From the NCBI RefSeq assembly GCF_004320535.1, contig NZ_SIHY01000001.1:2356001-2420000 (forward strand): a stretch of 64,000 nucleotides of DNA. Direction: 5' to 3'. Origin of the DNA: Arthrobacter sp. S41. GTDB taxonomy: Bacteria > Actinomycetota > Actinomycetes > Actinomycetales > Micrococcaceae. The stretch's first letter is position 1, and each line of letters opens with the position of its first letter. Shown in pieces: positions 18,958-27,245 of the stretch. The notes under the pieces are model-generated. The model did not search any database. It was not told the DNA's origin and saw only the letters and a program-made list of their open reading frames with translations. The position numbers were made by a program, and so were the translations under genes.

Positions 18958-19006
18958 GATTGATCCGCTTCGGATTGATCGGTGTGGAACACCAAAAACT
19001 GTATAA

Positions 19007-19079
<73 letters not shown>

Positions 19080-19086
19080 CAGTATT

Positions 19087-19118
19087 GAAGGACGGAAAGC
19101 ATTCGCTTTCCGTCCTTC
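19087..19118 (+). terminator. terminator hairpin after tRNA-Ala copy 2
   Basis: GAAGGACGGAAAGC (19087-19100) pairs perfectly with GCTTTCCGTCCTTC (19105-19118) around an ATTC loop. It lies between the tRNA and the convergent glycosyltransferase gene. The inner part resembles the terminator after copy 1, so the tRNA and terminator probably duplicated together. Confidence 0.7.
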
Positions 19119-19149
19119 GCCATTTCCAAGGCAACCAAGCCGCAGAACA

Positions 19150-20349
19150 TCAGCGGCTGATTCGAGCCATTCGGACAAATTGATAATGGTCGACGAGCTG
19201 TTCGCCAATGTTGAACCAGGAACGACCCTGAACGCTGGCTAACGCCGCACTAGCAAACGCCAAGCGTTTGGCATCATCATAAACAAGGTCACTGACCCGG
19301 CTTCGTAACTCAGAAAGATTCCCCGGCTGATACAACCAGCCCGTGTGCGAGGAATCCACGAGATCTAGCGGCCCTCCACGGCCCACAGCCACCACCGGGA
19401 CACCACAGGCCATAGCCTCTTGAATGGTCTGGCAGAAGGTTTCAGAGGAGCCGGGATGAACAAATACATCCATAGAAGCCATGACCTCTGCCAATCGTTC
19501 ACCCGAGAGGAAGCCGGTGAAGTGTGCGGTAGGCAGTAAGGCCCGTAATTCGGCCTCTAACGGGCCAGAACCTACGATGACGAGTCTGGTGTTCTTCAGG
19601 TCAGCTAAAGCCTTTAGATCAGCTACCTGCTTCTCTGCGGCCAGACGCCCAACATATCCGATAATGACTTCCCCATTCGGCGCTACAGCTTGCCTGAAGT
19701 GCTCGCTGCGTCGTTGTGGGGTGAATTGGACGGTGTCGACTCCTCTGCCCGAAATCTTGAGCCTGTCGATCCCCAAGTTCTTGAGCTGTTGGAAAGAAAA
19801 GGTGCTGGGAACTAGCGATAGATCAGCAGCCGTGTGGATGGCTTGGACATGCTCCCACAGACGCTGGGTTAACCACGGCATCTTATAGCGGCTTGCATAG
19901 TTGGGAACCTCGGTTTGGTAGAGGGCCACCGTAGGTAGATTCATTTCTTGAGCTGCACGTAGCCCCTGCCATCCCAAGATGAATGGGCTAGCCAGATGGA
20001 CTACGTCTACACGCTCACACGCCAGGATCTTACGAAGCCGACCCACACTGGTAGTAGCCACCCTGACCTCAGGGTAGCTAGCCAACGGCATTGAGGGCAC
20101 GGTGTGGATACGGAAACCGCGGTAGTGCTTCGGCACCCCATGGCCCGTCAGTTCGCCGGTCAATGAGCCAGCTGGCGTGATGACCACTGCATCATGTCCG
20201 GTCAGAGCCAGATGATCCAGGGTCTTCAGAATAGAGTTGGTAACCCCGTTGAAGTGGGGCAGGAACGATTCAGCGACGATTGCGACCTTCACACTTTCAG
20301 GATGGCGATCCACGGTGACATCAAAGTAAATACGACTGGGGCAGTTCAT
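19150..20349 (-). CDS. GT4 family glycosyltransferase, probable GDP-mannose-dependent mannosyltransferase
   Basis: A 399-residue GT-B enzyme. The N-terminal domain begins KVAIVAESFLPHFNGVTNSI, the hallmark of the MgtA/PimB-like mannosyltransferases of actinobacteria. The C-terminal domain has GYVGRLAAEKQ for nucleotide-sugar binding and the EX7E-type stretch SETFCQTIQEAMACGVPVVA. It probably adds mannose from GDP-mannose to a glycolipid or lipomannan precursor on the inner face of the membrane. The exact acceptor cannot be read from sequence. The start is uncertain: the ATG at 20349 has no clear ribosome-binding site, and an in-frame GTG at 20292 would begin right at KVAIVAE. Confidence 0.85.
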   Translation of the reverse strand: MNCPSRIYFDVTVDRHPESVKVAIVAESFLPHFNGVTNSILKTLDHLALTGHDAVVITPAGSLTGELTGHGVPKHYRGFRIHTVPSMPLASYPEVRVATTSVGRLRKILACERVDVVHLASPFILGWQGLRAAQEMNLPTVALYQTEVPNYASRYKMPWLTQRLWEHVQAIHTAADLSLVPSTFSFQQLKNLGIDRLKISGRGVDTVQFTPQRRSEHFRQAVAPNGEVIIGYVGRLAAEKQVADLKALADLKNTRLVIVGSGPLEAELRALLPTAHFTGFLSGERLAEVMASMDVFVHPGSSETFCQTIQEAMACGVPVVAVGRGGPLDLVDSSHTGWLYQPGNLSELRSRVSDLVYDDAKRLAFASAALASVQGRSWFNIGEQLVDHYQFVRMARISR

Positions 20350-20402
20350 TAACTTCTGTTGTTTATTGTTGGTTTTAGGCCATTGGTGGCAAGATACCGT
20401 AA

Positions 20403-21398
20403 GTGGTAAACGAAAATTCCGGCGACGTCGACGGCGCAGTTCAGAGCGAAAAGATCGACAAAGATTCGCGCATAGCGGTCCTCTTCTTTCCTGTATTGAT
20501 TCTGCTGGGTGGACTGTGTGGCATGCTGCTCCCCCAAGCTTTTGTTGGCTTGGCTGGGTGGATCAATCCTTTATTGATGATCATCATGTTCTGCATGGGT
20601 TTGACGTTGACCTTGCCTGACTTCGCCTTGGTGGTGAAAAACCCGCTGCCAGTCCTTGGCGGTGTGGTTGCCCAGTTTGTCGTGATGCCTAGCGCAGGCT
20701 GGTTGGTGGCCACCGTGCTTCACCTAGATCCAGCACTGGCGGCCGGCCTCATCTTGGTTGGCTGCGCTCCGGGTGGAACAGCGTCAAACGTCGTTTCCTA
20801 CCTGGCTCGAGGCAACGTTGCCCTGTCGGTAGCCATGACCTCTGTATCGACCTTGATTGCCCCTGCGCTAACTCCCCTGTTGGCTCTGTGGCTGGCTGGC
20901 CAGTACATGCCTGTTGATGCCGGATCGATGGCGCTAAGTGTTGTTCAGATTGTTCTGATTCCAGTGGTGCTCGGAATTGCGATCCGGATGGTCCTTAACC
21001 GATTGGTCACTAAGGTCACCGGAGTTCTTCCATGGATCTCAGTTCTCGCCATCACCGTTGTGGTGACAATTATTGTGGCCGGCAGCTCGCAAGCCATCAT
21101 GAATGCAGGACTGCTGGTACTAGTTGCCGTCATCTTGCACAACGGATTGGGGCTCCTGCTGGGCTACGGAGCCGGCGTGCTGATGCGCGTGCCTGCCGAT
21201 GCCCGCCGAACGATGGCTATCGAAGTAGGAATGCAGAATTCAGGGTTGGCAGGTGGACTAGCAAAGCAATATTTTACCCCAGAAGCAGCTCTGCCCGCTG
21301 CTGTATTCTCCGTATGGCATAACTTGTCCGGAGCGATGATCGCTGCTTACTGGCGACGCAAAAAGACCGTAAACACGGGGAATTTGGCCGACAAATAA
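20403..21398 (+). CDS. bile acid:sodium symporter (BASS) family transporter
   Basis: A 331-residue protein with about ten membrane spans and the BASS family core: PLLMIIMFCMGLTLTLPDF, the GLILVGCAPGGTASNVVSYL sodium-site segment, and EVGMQNSGLAGGLA in the second half. Bacterial members move organic anions (bile acids, pantoate-like acids, keto acids) with sodium. The substrate here is unknown. It starts at GTG 20403, is divergent from the glycosyltransferase, and stands alone. Confidence 0.9.
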   Translation: MVNENSGDVDGAVQSEKIDKDSRIAVLFFPVLILLGGLCGMLLPQAFVGLAGWINPLLMIIMFCMGLTLTLPDFALVVKNPLPVLGGVVAQFVVMPSAGWLVATVLHLDPALAAGLILVGCAPGGTASNVVSYLARGNVALSVAMTSVSTLIAPALTPLLALWLAGQYMPVDAGSMALSVVQIVLIPVVLGIAIRMVLNRLVTKVTGVLPWISVLAITVVVTIIVAGSSQAIMNAGLLVLVAVILHNGLGLLLGYGAGVLMRVPADARRTMAIEVGMQNSGLAGGLAKQYFTPEAALPAAVFSVWHNLSGAMIAAYWRRKKTVNTGNLADK

Positions 21399-21505
21399 GA
21401 TATATTCCCATTGAGGAATGTAGGATATTGATACGTAACCACGGGCAAAAAACGTGATTTGTCCCAGCTGAAAACAGCTACAAGAAACGAAGGTGTTTTT
21501 AGCTC

Positions 21506-22378
21506 GTGACGTTCCTTCTCGCCTTGGTCGGCATCCTCGGAGTCTCTGCCTCCGGACCCATTATTGCTGCTTTCCCGGGTGTCCCGGTTCTGTCCATGGC
21601 CTTCTGGCGCAATGGTGCAGCAGCGGCAATTTTGAGTGTGCCGGCGTTGCGAAAAAACCCTCGGGTGTATCTGAGTATGACAGCTCGTGAGTGGACGTTC
21701 ACCGGTCTTGCGGGAACAGCACTGGCTCTTCACTTCGTCTGCTTTATGTACTCGATGCGACTCACTAGCGTGGCTGCCGGTACTGCTTTGGTCTGCATCC
21801 AAGGTGTGTGGATTGCGGTCTTCCAAGTAATGCGCAAGGTTCAGTATCGAACACAGGTTTTTGTCGGAATGGCGGTTGCCCTAGGTGGCGCGATTGTGAT
21901 CACCGGGTTCGACATGAGCTTGGGTTCGCAGGCTCTGCTCGGTGACTTTTTGGCCTTAGCAGGTGGCGTCTTGGCGGCTGTTTACACCCTTGCAGGATCC
22001 GTCGCTCGACAAACAATGAGCACCGTGAGCTACACCTCGAGCTGTTACGCAATTACCGCACTGGCTCTATTGGTGCTCTGCTTTGCCACCGGCATGCCTG
22101 TGTGGGGTTTTGATGCTCATGGTTGGTGGGGCATTGTTCTGCTGACGGTTTGCGCGCAGATTCTTGGCCACACCGCAATGAACCATCTGCTCAATATATT
22201 GGGAGCCCTGACGGTTTCAATGCTGATCTTGCTCGAGATTCCAGGTGCTGCATTACTGGCAGCAATTTTCTTGGGGCAGGTTGTATCGCCGGCAACCTAT
22301 GCCGGCCTAGTGGTGATACTCGTTGGGCTTGCCCTCGTCATACGAGGGCAAGCCCAACCAAAAGTGAAGCGTAGTTAG
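21506..22378 (+). CDS. EamA/DMT family transporter
   Basis: A 290-residue membrane protein with ten predicted spans in two EamA repeats (about 1-130 and 140-285). The first has the AFWRNGAAAAILSVPALRK motif and the second AVYTLAGSVAR and the LLEIPGAALLAAIFLGQ helix. Members export or import small metabolites; the substrate cannot be told. GTG start with AAGG upstream. Confidence 0.88.
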   Translation: MTFLLALVGILGVSASGPIIAAFPGVPVLSMAFWRNGAAAAILSVPALRKNPRVYLSMTAREWTFTGLAGTALALHFVCFMYSMRLTSVAAGTALVCIQGVWIAVFQVMRKVQYRTQVFVGMAVALGGAIVITGFDMSLGSQALLGDFLALAGGVLAAVYTLAGSVARQTMSTVSYTSSCYAITALALLVLCFATGMPVWGFDAHGWWGIVLLTVCAQILGHTAMNHLLNILGALTVSMLILLEIPGAALLAAIFLGQVVSPATYAGLVVILVGLALVIRGQAQPKVKRS

Positions 22379-22381
22379 TTT

Positions 22382-22588
22382 TTATTTGTCATCTTCGATG
22401 ATTTCGCGGATTTCTTCCACACTGGCTTCTCGTGAATCAATGGGCTGTTGTGGAAGGGCCGTTGTAGGTTCGTTTTCCCATGGATCTTCGATTGGTTTCG
22501 AGGCTTTCCATACGGCAACCAAAATGGCGACGACTCCGGCAATCAAGCCAACGGCTAGTACTTTTCCTACTTTGCTCTTCTTGCTCAT
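22382..22588 (-). CDS. small single-span membrane protein
   Basis: A 68-residue protein starting at ATG 22588, which has GGAGC just upstream. It has a basic N-terminus (SKKSKVGK), one membrane span (about 9-26) and an acidic cytoplasmic or periplasmic tail containing IEDPWENEP. The layout (short basic end, one span, aromatic-containing acidic tail) resembles the DLW-39 protein nearby, but I cannot show homology. It is convergent with the EamA gene. Function unknown. Confidence 0.7.
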   Translation of the reverse strand: MSKKSKVGKVLAVGLIAGVVAILVAVWKASKPIEDPWENEPTTALPQQPIDSREASVEEIREIIEDDK

Positions 22589-22759
22589 GCATTGCTCCAG
22601 ACTCAAAGTCGATCTCGGTCTCCGACAGTTCAAGACTATGCAGATACGGTCTTGCAAGCCAGTGTTAGCTGTGATGCCATCAGAGATTGTTCTAAATTTT
22701 CACTCAACGCGTACGTCAGTTTTTAGTGGGTCACGCCCTGATCATGGAACAATGTAGGC

Positions 22760-23305
22760 ATGACCGCAAACGCAACTCATAAAGCCACGATTCACACTAC
22801 CTTGGGCGATATCGTTGTCGATCTCTTCGGCAACCACGCACCTAAGACCGTAAAGAACTTCGTTGGCCTGTCGACCGGTGAGCAGGAGTGGGTACACCCA
22901 GAGTCCGGTGACACGAAGACCAACACCCCGCTGTACAGCGGAACCATCTTCCACCGCATCATTTCTGACTTCATGATTCAGGGTGGCGACCCACTGGGTC
23001 AGGGCTTCGGCGGCCCAGGCTACCAGTTTGATGATGAGATCCACCCAGAACTGAACTTCAACGAGCCTTACAAGCTGGCCATGGCTAATGCGGGTATCCG
23101 TATGGGCCGCGGAACCAACGGTTCGCAGTTCTTCATCACCACCGTGCCAACCACTTGGTTGCAGGGCAAGCACACCATCTTCGGTGAAGTTAATGACGCA
23201 GATTCACGCAAGATCGTTGACGCGCTGAACGCTGTTGCAACCGACGGCCGCGACAAGCCACTGGAAGACGTTGTTATCAACTCGGTCGATATCGAGACCC
23301 TGTAA
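22760..23305 (+). CDS. peptidyl-prolyl cis-trans isomerase (cyclophilin type)
   Basis: A 181-residue cyclophilin that speeds proline isomerisation in protein folding. The catalytic blocks are present: FHRIISDFMIQGGDP with the active-site Arg, the MANAGIRMGRGTNGSQFFIT core, and the TWLQGKHTIFGEV end. No signal peptide is present, so it is cytoplasmic. It matches the PpiA gene kept between gyrA and the cell-division block in actinobacteria. Confidence 0.95.
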   Translation: MTANATHKATIHTTLGDIVVDLFGNHAPKTVKNFVGLSTGEQEWVHPESGDTKTNTPLYSGTIFHRIISDFMIQGGDPLGQGFGGPGYQFDDEIHPELNFNEPYKLAMANAGIRMGRGTNGSQFFITTVPTTWLQGKHTIFGEVNDADSRKIVDALNAVATDGRDKPLEDVVINSVDIETL

Positions 23306-23323
23306 CAACCGACTCCAAAACCG

Positions 23324-23368
23324 CAGGCCCCGACGATCCACCATGTGGTGTTGTCGGGGCCTGAAGTT
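23324..23368 (+). terminator. terminator after the cyclophilin gene
   Basis: CAGGCCCCGAC (23324-23334) pairs with GTCGGGGCCTG (23353-23363), with an inner stem CCACCATGTGG, followed by AAGTTT. Confidence 0.7.
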
Positions 23369-23400
23369 TAAGCACCCAACCCTATACAAGGCAGGTACCG

Positions 23401-24246
23401 ATGTCCTACGGGCAAATTAACCCTCAGGGCCAAGCAGCTCCGACATGCTATCGACACCCGGACACGGTAGCTTACGTTTCTTGCAATCGGTGCGAACGCC
23501 CGATCTGTCCTCAATGCCAGGTCTCTGCCCCAGTGGGCGTGCAGTGTGTGGAATGTGTCGCGGAGGCCAGCAGGCGCCTGCCGCAACAGCAAACACAGTT
23601 TGGTGGGCGCTTACGCTCCGGTGCTCCGGTGATTACCTACGCCGTGATCGCACTGAACGTCCTTGTATACCTATTCCAGTGGATCATCCCGGGGCTGACC
23701 AATTCATTGGTCCTAGCGCCCGTGATCGCCGCTTATGAACCATGGCGTTTGATCACCAGCGCCTTCGCTCACTCCACCGGGTCAATCCTGCACCTGGCCA
23801 TGAACATGTACGGCATCTACATCTTCGGCACATTGCTCGAGCCCCGACTAGGCAGGCTGCGTTTCGCTTGGCTTTATCTGCTCAGCGCCATCGGCGGATC
23901 CTTGGGCATCTTATTGCTCAGCGCTCCGATGAGTGCCACGCTCGGTGCCTCAGGCGCATTGGCAGGCCTCTTCCTAGCAACCTTTGTTGTCTTCCGCTCC
24001 AACAAGCAAGCCTTGCGCCAGATGGGCATCATTCTGGTGCTAAACATCGTGCTTGGCTTCGTCGTTTCCGGAATTTCTTGGCAAGGACACTTGGGTGGCG
24101 CCGTAACCGGCATTATTGCTTCAGCATGTATCGTGCTGATCCCTAGAAGTAATCCACAGCGTTCGCGAATCCAGCTAGTACTGCTCAGCGCATTATCGAT
24201 ACTTCTGCTTGTCGCTGTGTACCTTGCAGCCCAGGGTGCAAAGTGA
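23401..24246 (+). CDS. rhomboid family intramembrane serine protease with N-terminal zinc-binding motif
   Basis: A 281-residue protein. Residues 14-50 hold a B-box-like zinc motif with paired cysteines and a histidine (CYRHPD, CNRC, CPQC, CVEC). Six to seven membrane spans then form the rhomboid core. The catalytic Ser is in LGASGALAGLF and the catalytic His in QGHLGGAVTG. Rhomboids cut membrane proteins within the lipid bilayer. Substrates are unknown. The cytoplasmic zinc motif is common in actinobacterial members. The start has AAGGCAGG upstream. The gene is followed by the DnaA-box cluster. Confidence 0.93.
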   Translation: MSYGQINPQGQAAPTCYRHPDTVAYVSCNRCERPICPQCQVSAPVGVQCVECVAEASRRLPQQQTQFGGRLRSGAPVITYAVIALNVLVYLFQWIIPGLTNSLVLAPVIAAYEPWRLITSAFAHSTGSILHLAMNMYGIYIFGTLLEPRLGRLRFAWLYLLSAIGGSLGILLLSAPMSATLGASGALAGLFLATFVVFRSNKQALRQMGIILVLNIVLGFVVSGISWQGHLGGAVTGIIASACIVLIPRSNPQRSRIQLVLLSALSILLLVAVYLAAQGAK

Positions 24247-24277
24247 CCGGAGCATAGTTCGAAAACCCCAGTATTCG

Positions 24278-24741
24278 TTATCCACACAGATTATCCACAC
24301 TGTTAATAACTTACATCCGTGTAACTTCCGGAGCTTCGGAGATATTAACAGGCGTGGATACCTTTGTATTCAAGGATATTTCGAGGACGCTAAGCAATAC
24401 TCACAACCTTGTCCCCAGTTGTGGATAACTTTTTAACAACCCCTGTAGATAGCGCATATACGAACCAGCGAACTGTTAATAACTTTAGGTTCGAAAGTTT
24501 AACCGATTAGCGCGAGTGGCTGTGAATAAGCGAAAATCGAGCGCTATCCACAGTCGAAATCCACAGTGTTAATAACTTACAAGCATGTCATTTGTTTAAC
24601 GAAAAGTACACTTGACAAGTTATAACGCGCATATCCATTCAAGAATCGACACATTGTCCCCAGCTGTGGATAAGTTTGTGAACAACTGTTGGTAAAAGTT
24701 GTGCACATTGCATGTGGATAACGTTGATAACTTGTGGATTA
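24278..24741. other. DnaA-box cluster resembling a second origin or DnaA-titration site
   Basis: Between two convergent genes lie five exact DnaA boxes (TTATCCACA): 24278-24286 and 24291-24299 on plus, 24420-24428, 24665-24673 and 24713-24721 on minus. One-mismatch boxes are at 24521-24529, 24544-24552 and 24733-24741, with weaker ones at 24353 and 24557. Between them TGTTAATAACTT occurs three times (24301, 24474, 24567), and a GTTGATAACTT relative is at 24724. The region is AT-rich. The exact-box count exceeds that of the dnaA-dnaN gap 14.5 kb away. No gene is visible in it. Function as an auxiliary origin, a datA-like titration site or an initiation-control locus is inference. Confidence 0.8.
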
Positions 24742-25356
24742 GTTGGTGAAAAGGGGCCAGATCAAGAAGGTTGCGAACAAAAGCATAAGGATGCCGATGA
24801 TGAAGTCGAGGATCTGCCAGGCCTTGGGTTTTGCAAACAGTGGGGCGAGCAGGCGCGCTGCGTAGGCAAGAACAAAAAACCAGATGAAGCTCGCAGTGAT
24901 GGCTCCGAACGCAAACCATGGAGCACCGTCGCCTTGGGCTACGGCAACCGATCCGAGTAGTAGAACCGTGTCGATATATACGTGGGGATTGAGCCAAGTT
25001 AGCGCCAGCGTAGTTCCGATTATTGACAGGGTCGTCACCGAACGAGTTGAATCGCTAATTTTCAGCGACTCTGGTTTGAACGACCGGCGAAAGGCGAACG
25101 CCGCATACGTTGCAAGGAATAGGAAGCCACCCAAGCGCGCGATGACCAGTAGCCAGGGGAGTCGCTCAACTAAGACGCCCATTCCGCTGACTCCAGCACA
25201 AATGAGGACGGCGTCAGACAGGGCGCAGACTAGCGCGGTGGTGAAGACGTGCTCTTTTCTGATTCCTTGACGGAGCACGAAGGCGTTCTGGGCGCCGATG
25301 GCCACGATCAGCGATAGTCCAGTGGTCATACCGAAGAAAAATGGTGCAGGAGTCAT
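24739..25356 (-). CDS. lysE: LysE/ArgO family basic amino acid exporter
   Basis: A 205-residue exporter of lysine/arginine with five to six membrane spans. The N-terminal block GLSLIVAIGAQNAFVLRQGI is diagnostic for LysE/ArgO, as are ALSDAVLICAGVSG and TWLNPHVYIDTVLLLG. I choose ATG 25356 because the residues before the first span then match family length; an ATG at 25407 would add 17 residues and reach to within 20 bases of lysG. It is divergent from lysG, as in Corynebacterium, so export is probably switched on by LysG when basic amino acids build up. Confidence 0.93.
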   Translation of the reverse strand: MTPAPFFFGMTTGLSLIVAIGAQNAFVLRQGIRKEHVFTTALVCALSDAVLICAGVSGMGVLVERLPWLLVIARLGGFLFLATYAAFAFRRSFKPESLKISDSTRSVTTLSIIGTTLALTWLNPHVYIDTVLLLGSVAVAQGDGAPWFAFGAITASFIWFFVLAYAARLLAPLFAKPKAWQILDFIIGILMLLFATFLIWPLFTN

Positions 25357-25426
25357 GAGAAAACCGTATGAAAATCTACAGGCTAAGTCGAACTTAACTT
25401 TCTGCATCTAGATTAGAGTTCCTAAT

Positions 25427-26311
25427 GTGAATATCGACGTTGAGCACCTCGAGACCCTGCTGGCTGTGGTGGATGCCGGAAGCTTTGATGATGCATCCAT
25501 CGACTTAGGCGTTACGGCCTCTGCCGTCAGCCAGCGAATCAAGGCTTTGGAGAATCGAATCGGGGCGATCCTTGTAATCAGGAGTCGTCCGGTCATTCCT
25601 ACCGAACAGGGATATAGGGTGCTCAGGTATGCGCGGCAGATGGCGTTGCTCAGCGCGGAATTCACCCGGGAAATTTCTGCCGACGCACCCTTGAACGTAG
25701 CCATCGGAGTTAACGCTGATTCCTTGTCCACGTGGTTCTCGCCGGTCTTTGAACAGTTGGCAGACATCGAGAATCTGTCTGTTGAGATTCTGCGTACCGA
25801 TGAAAACAGGGGATTGGAGCTACTTCGTAGCGGACGAGTCAGCGCCGTAGTCACTACGACTTCCCAAGCACTTCAAGGATGCGTCAGTAAAAAGCTTGGA
25901 GCCATGAGATATCGCGCAGCTGCAGCACCACGCATCGTTGAACGGTACCTGCCCCGCGTGGATCCAGAAGCCCTAGTTAAAACACCAATGGTCGTTTTTG
26001 ATCGCGAGGATCCATTGCAATACAGCATGGTCGCACGGCTTGCTGGCCAGGACCGACGGCCCGAAGCCCAAGTGCACCACGTCCCTGACTCGCTGCGATA
26101 CCTCTGTGCGGTTGAAGCAGGGATGGGCTGGGGGATGATCCCCGAACTACAACTCGCTGAAGCCACGGGGCTGAAGGTACTTCACGAGGATTGGTTCGCC
26201 GATGTTCCGCTCTACCTGCAGCGATGGGCCGTGGATTCAGAACTGCTAAGCAAGATGGATGGCATATTAGTCACAGCCGCCCGCCAATTCGGACTGCATT
26301 TGATAGCCTGA
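25427..26311 (+). CDS. lysG: LysR-type regulator LysG/ArgP
   Basis: A 294-residue LysR-type activator. The N-terminal winged helix-turn-helix includes GVTASAVSQRIKALENRIG (about residues 26-45), and the effector-binding domain fills the rest. Pairing with a divergent lysE is the standard arrangement for LysG, which senses lysine, arginine or histidine. A TAGATT -10-like box lies about 12 bases before the GTG start with no ribosome-binding site, so the message may be leaderless (inference). Confidence 0.93.
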   Translation: MNIDVEHLETLLAVVDAGSFDDASIDLGVTASAVSQRIKALENRIGAILVIRSRPVIPTEQGYRVLRYARQMALLSAEFTREISADAPLNVAIGVNADSLSTWFSPVFEQLADIENLSVEILRTDENRGLELLRSGRVSAVVTTTSQALQGCVSKKLGAMRYRAAAAPRIVERYLPRVDPEALVKTPMVVFDREDPLQYSMVARLAGQDRRPEAQVHHVPDSLRYLCAVEAGMGWGMIPELQLAEATGLKVLHEDWFADVPLYLQRWAVDSELLSKMDGILVTAARQFGLHLIA

Positions 26312-26338
26312 GCTCGTTGCAGGCAATCAATGTCTGTA

Positions 26339-26380
26339 CCCGGACGAGGGAGCCGTACCCGGAAATCGACAAGACGGCCA
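26339..26380 (+). promoter_or_regulatory. guanidine-III (ykkC-III) riboswitch
   Basis: CCCGGACGAGGGAGCCGTAC, then CCGGAAATCGACAAGACGGC, closely matches the compact guanidine-III riboswitch consensus. CCGG (26340-26343) can pair with CCGG (26359-26362), and GCCGT (26352-26356) with ACGGC (26374-26378), giving the pseudoknot, with conserved ACGAG and ACAAGACGG. It ends about 6 bases before AAGGA of the exporter gene, so ligand binding probably controls exposure of the ribosome-binding site. The downstream gene is a Gdx-type guanidinium exporter, the expected partner. Confidence 0.9.
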
Positions 26381-26395
26381 GAAAAGGATTCCGGC

Positions 26396-26713
26396 ATGTA
26401 TTGGGCCGTTCTTATTATTTCTGGTGTCTTCGAAGCCGTTTGGGCCATTGCCTTGGGCATGAGTGAAGGCTTGTCGAAACTTCTTCCAAGCATCGTCTTC
26501 TTTGCTGGCTTACTAGTTTCCATGGCTGGCCTTGCCTATGCCATGAAAGAGATTCCTGTTGGCACCGCCTACGCAATCTGGGTAGGTGTCGGAGCATCAC
26601 TCGCGGTGATCTACTCAATGGCCACCGGACAAGAAGCGTTTTCGGTGCTCAAGGTGGTGTTCATCATTGGTCTGGTCGGATGCGTTATCGGACTCAAGGC
26701 CGTAAGCCACTAA
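26396..26713 (+). CDS. gdx: SMR family guanidinium exporter (Gdx/SugE)
   Basis: A 105-residue small multidrug-resistance protein with four membrane spans. The essential glutamate is in SGVFEAVWAIAL, and GTAYAIWVGVGA is the signature of the third span. The SugE/Gdx subgroup exports guanidinium in exchange for protons; the upstream guanidine-III riboswitch supports that substrate here. The start ATG 26396 has AAAAGGA upstream. A longer frame reading through the riboswitch would add 22 residues and is rejected. Confidence 0.93.
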   Translation: MYWAVLIISGVFEAVWAIALGMSEGLSKLLPSIVFFAGLLVSMAGLAYAMKEIPVGTAYAIWVGVGASLAVIYSMATGQEAFSVLKVVFIIGLVGCVIGLKAVSH

Positions 26714-26735
26714 AGAACTGATCGATTCAACGAAC

Positions 26736-26763
26736 TACGCCGATCCCCATAGGGATCGGCGTA
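26736..26763. terminator. bidirectional terminator between gdx and crgA
   Basis: TACGCCGATCCC (26736-26747) and GGGATCGGCGTA (26752-26763) form a perfect 12-pair stem with a CATA loop between convergent genes. Confidence 0.75.
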
Positions 26764-26767
26764 AGTG

Positions 26768-27025
26768 CTATTTCCAGCCTGTTGTCATAAAGAATCCGAC
26801 CATCGCGATGCCGAATCCAACAACAATGTTCCATCCACCAATGTTGGGGATTGGGAACAGGGTCTGAGAAATGTAGTAGACGATGATCCACACCAGGCCA
26901 AGGAGCATCAAACCAAACATGACAGGTTTGTACCAACCTGGCATTGGCGCATCAATGGAGTGGGTGCGCTGGCGCTCGGTTTCGGCCTGTGTTTTGTTCT
27001 TGCGTCGTGGTTTTGACTCCGGCAC
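26768..27025 (-). CDS. crgA: cell division protein CrgA
   Basis: CrgA is a small actinobacterial membrane protein that bridges FtsZ and septal cell-wall enzymes and restrains premature septation. The 85-residue protein has a basic N-terminus (PRRKNKTQ), then two membrane spans around GWYKPVMFGLMLLGLVWIIV and the conserved PIPNIGGWNIVVGFGI. The GTG start at 27025 has GAGGGAG upstream. Its position next to the sortase and trpG genes is the normal one. Confidence 0.95.
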   Translation of the reverse strand: MPESKPRRKNKTQAETERQRTHSIDAPMPGWYKPVMFGLMLLGLVWIIVYYISQTLFPIPNIGGWNIVVGFGIAMVGFFMTTGWK

Positions 27026-27245
27026 TCGAATGCTCCCTCGGCTTCATCTGCTTAATGTAGTAAATGTGGGAGACGTTAGGTCTTCCCGGTAGGCTTGGGC
27101 ACAAGGATGCTGAGAACTGCTTGTTGCATTCCTACGTAGCTTCCATACTAGCCGTAACCCATGAGAACTACCGGGTTTTGGCCTGTGAGGCCCCATGTAG
27201 ATTGACATATCCTGATAAAGGAATTCCCAGAGGAGTCGCAGAGCA

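Noticed and set aside
26330-26395. Upstream in-frame start for the SMR exporter
   Set aside because: The extra 22 codons are the guanidine-III riboswitch RNA; the ATG at 26396 has a proper ribosome-binding site.
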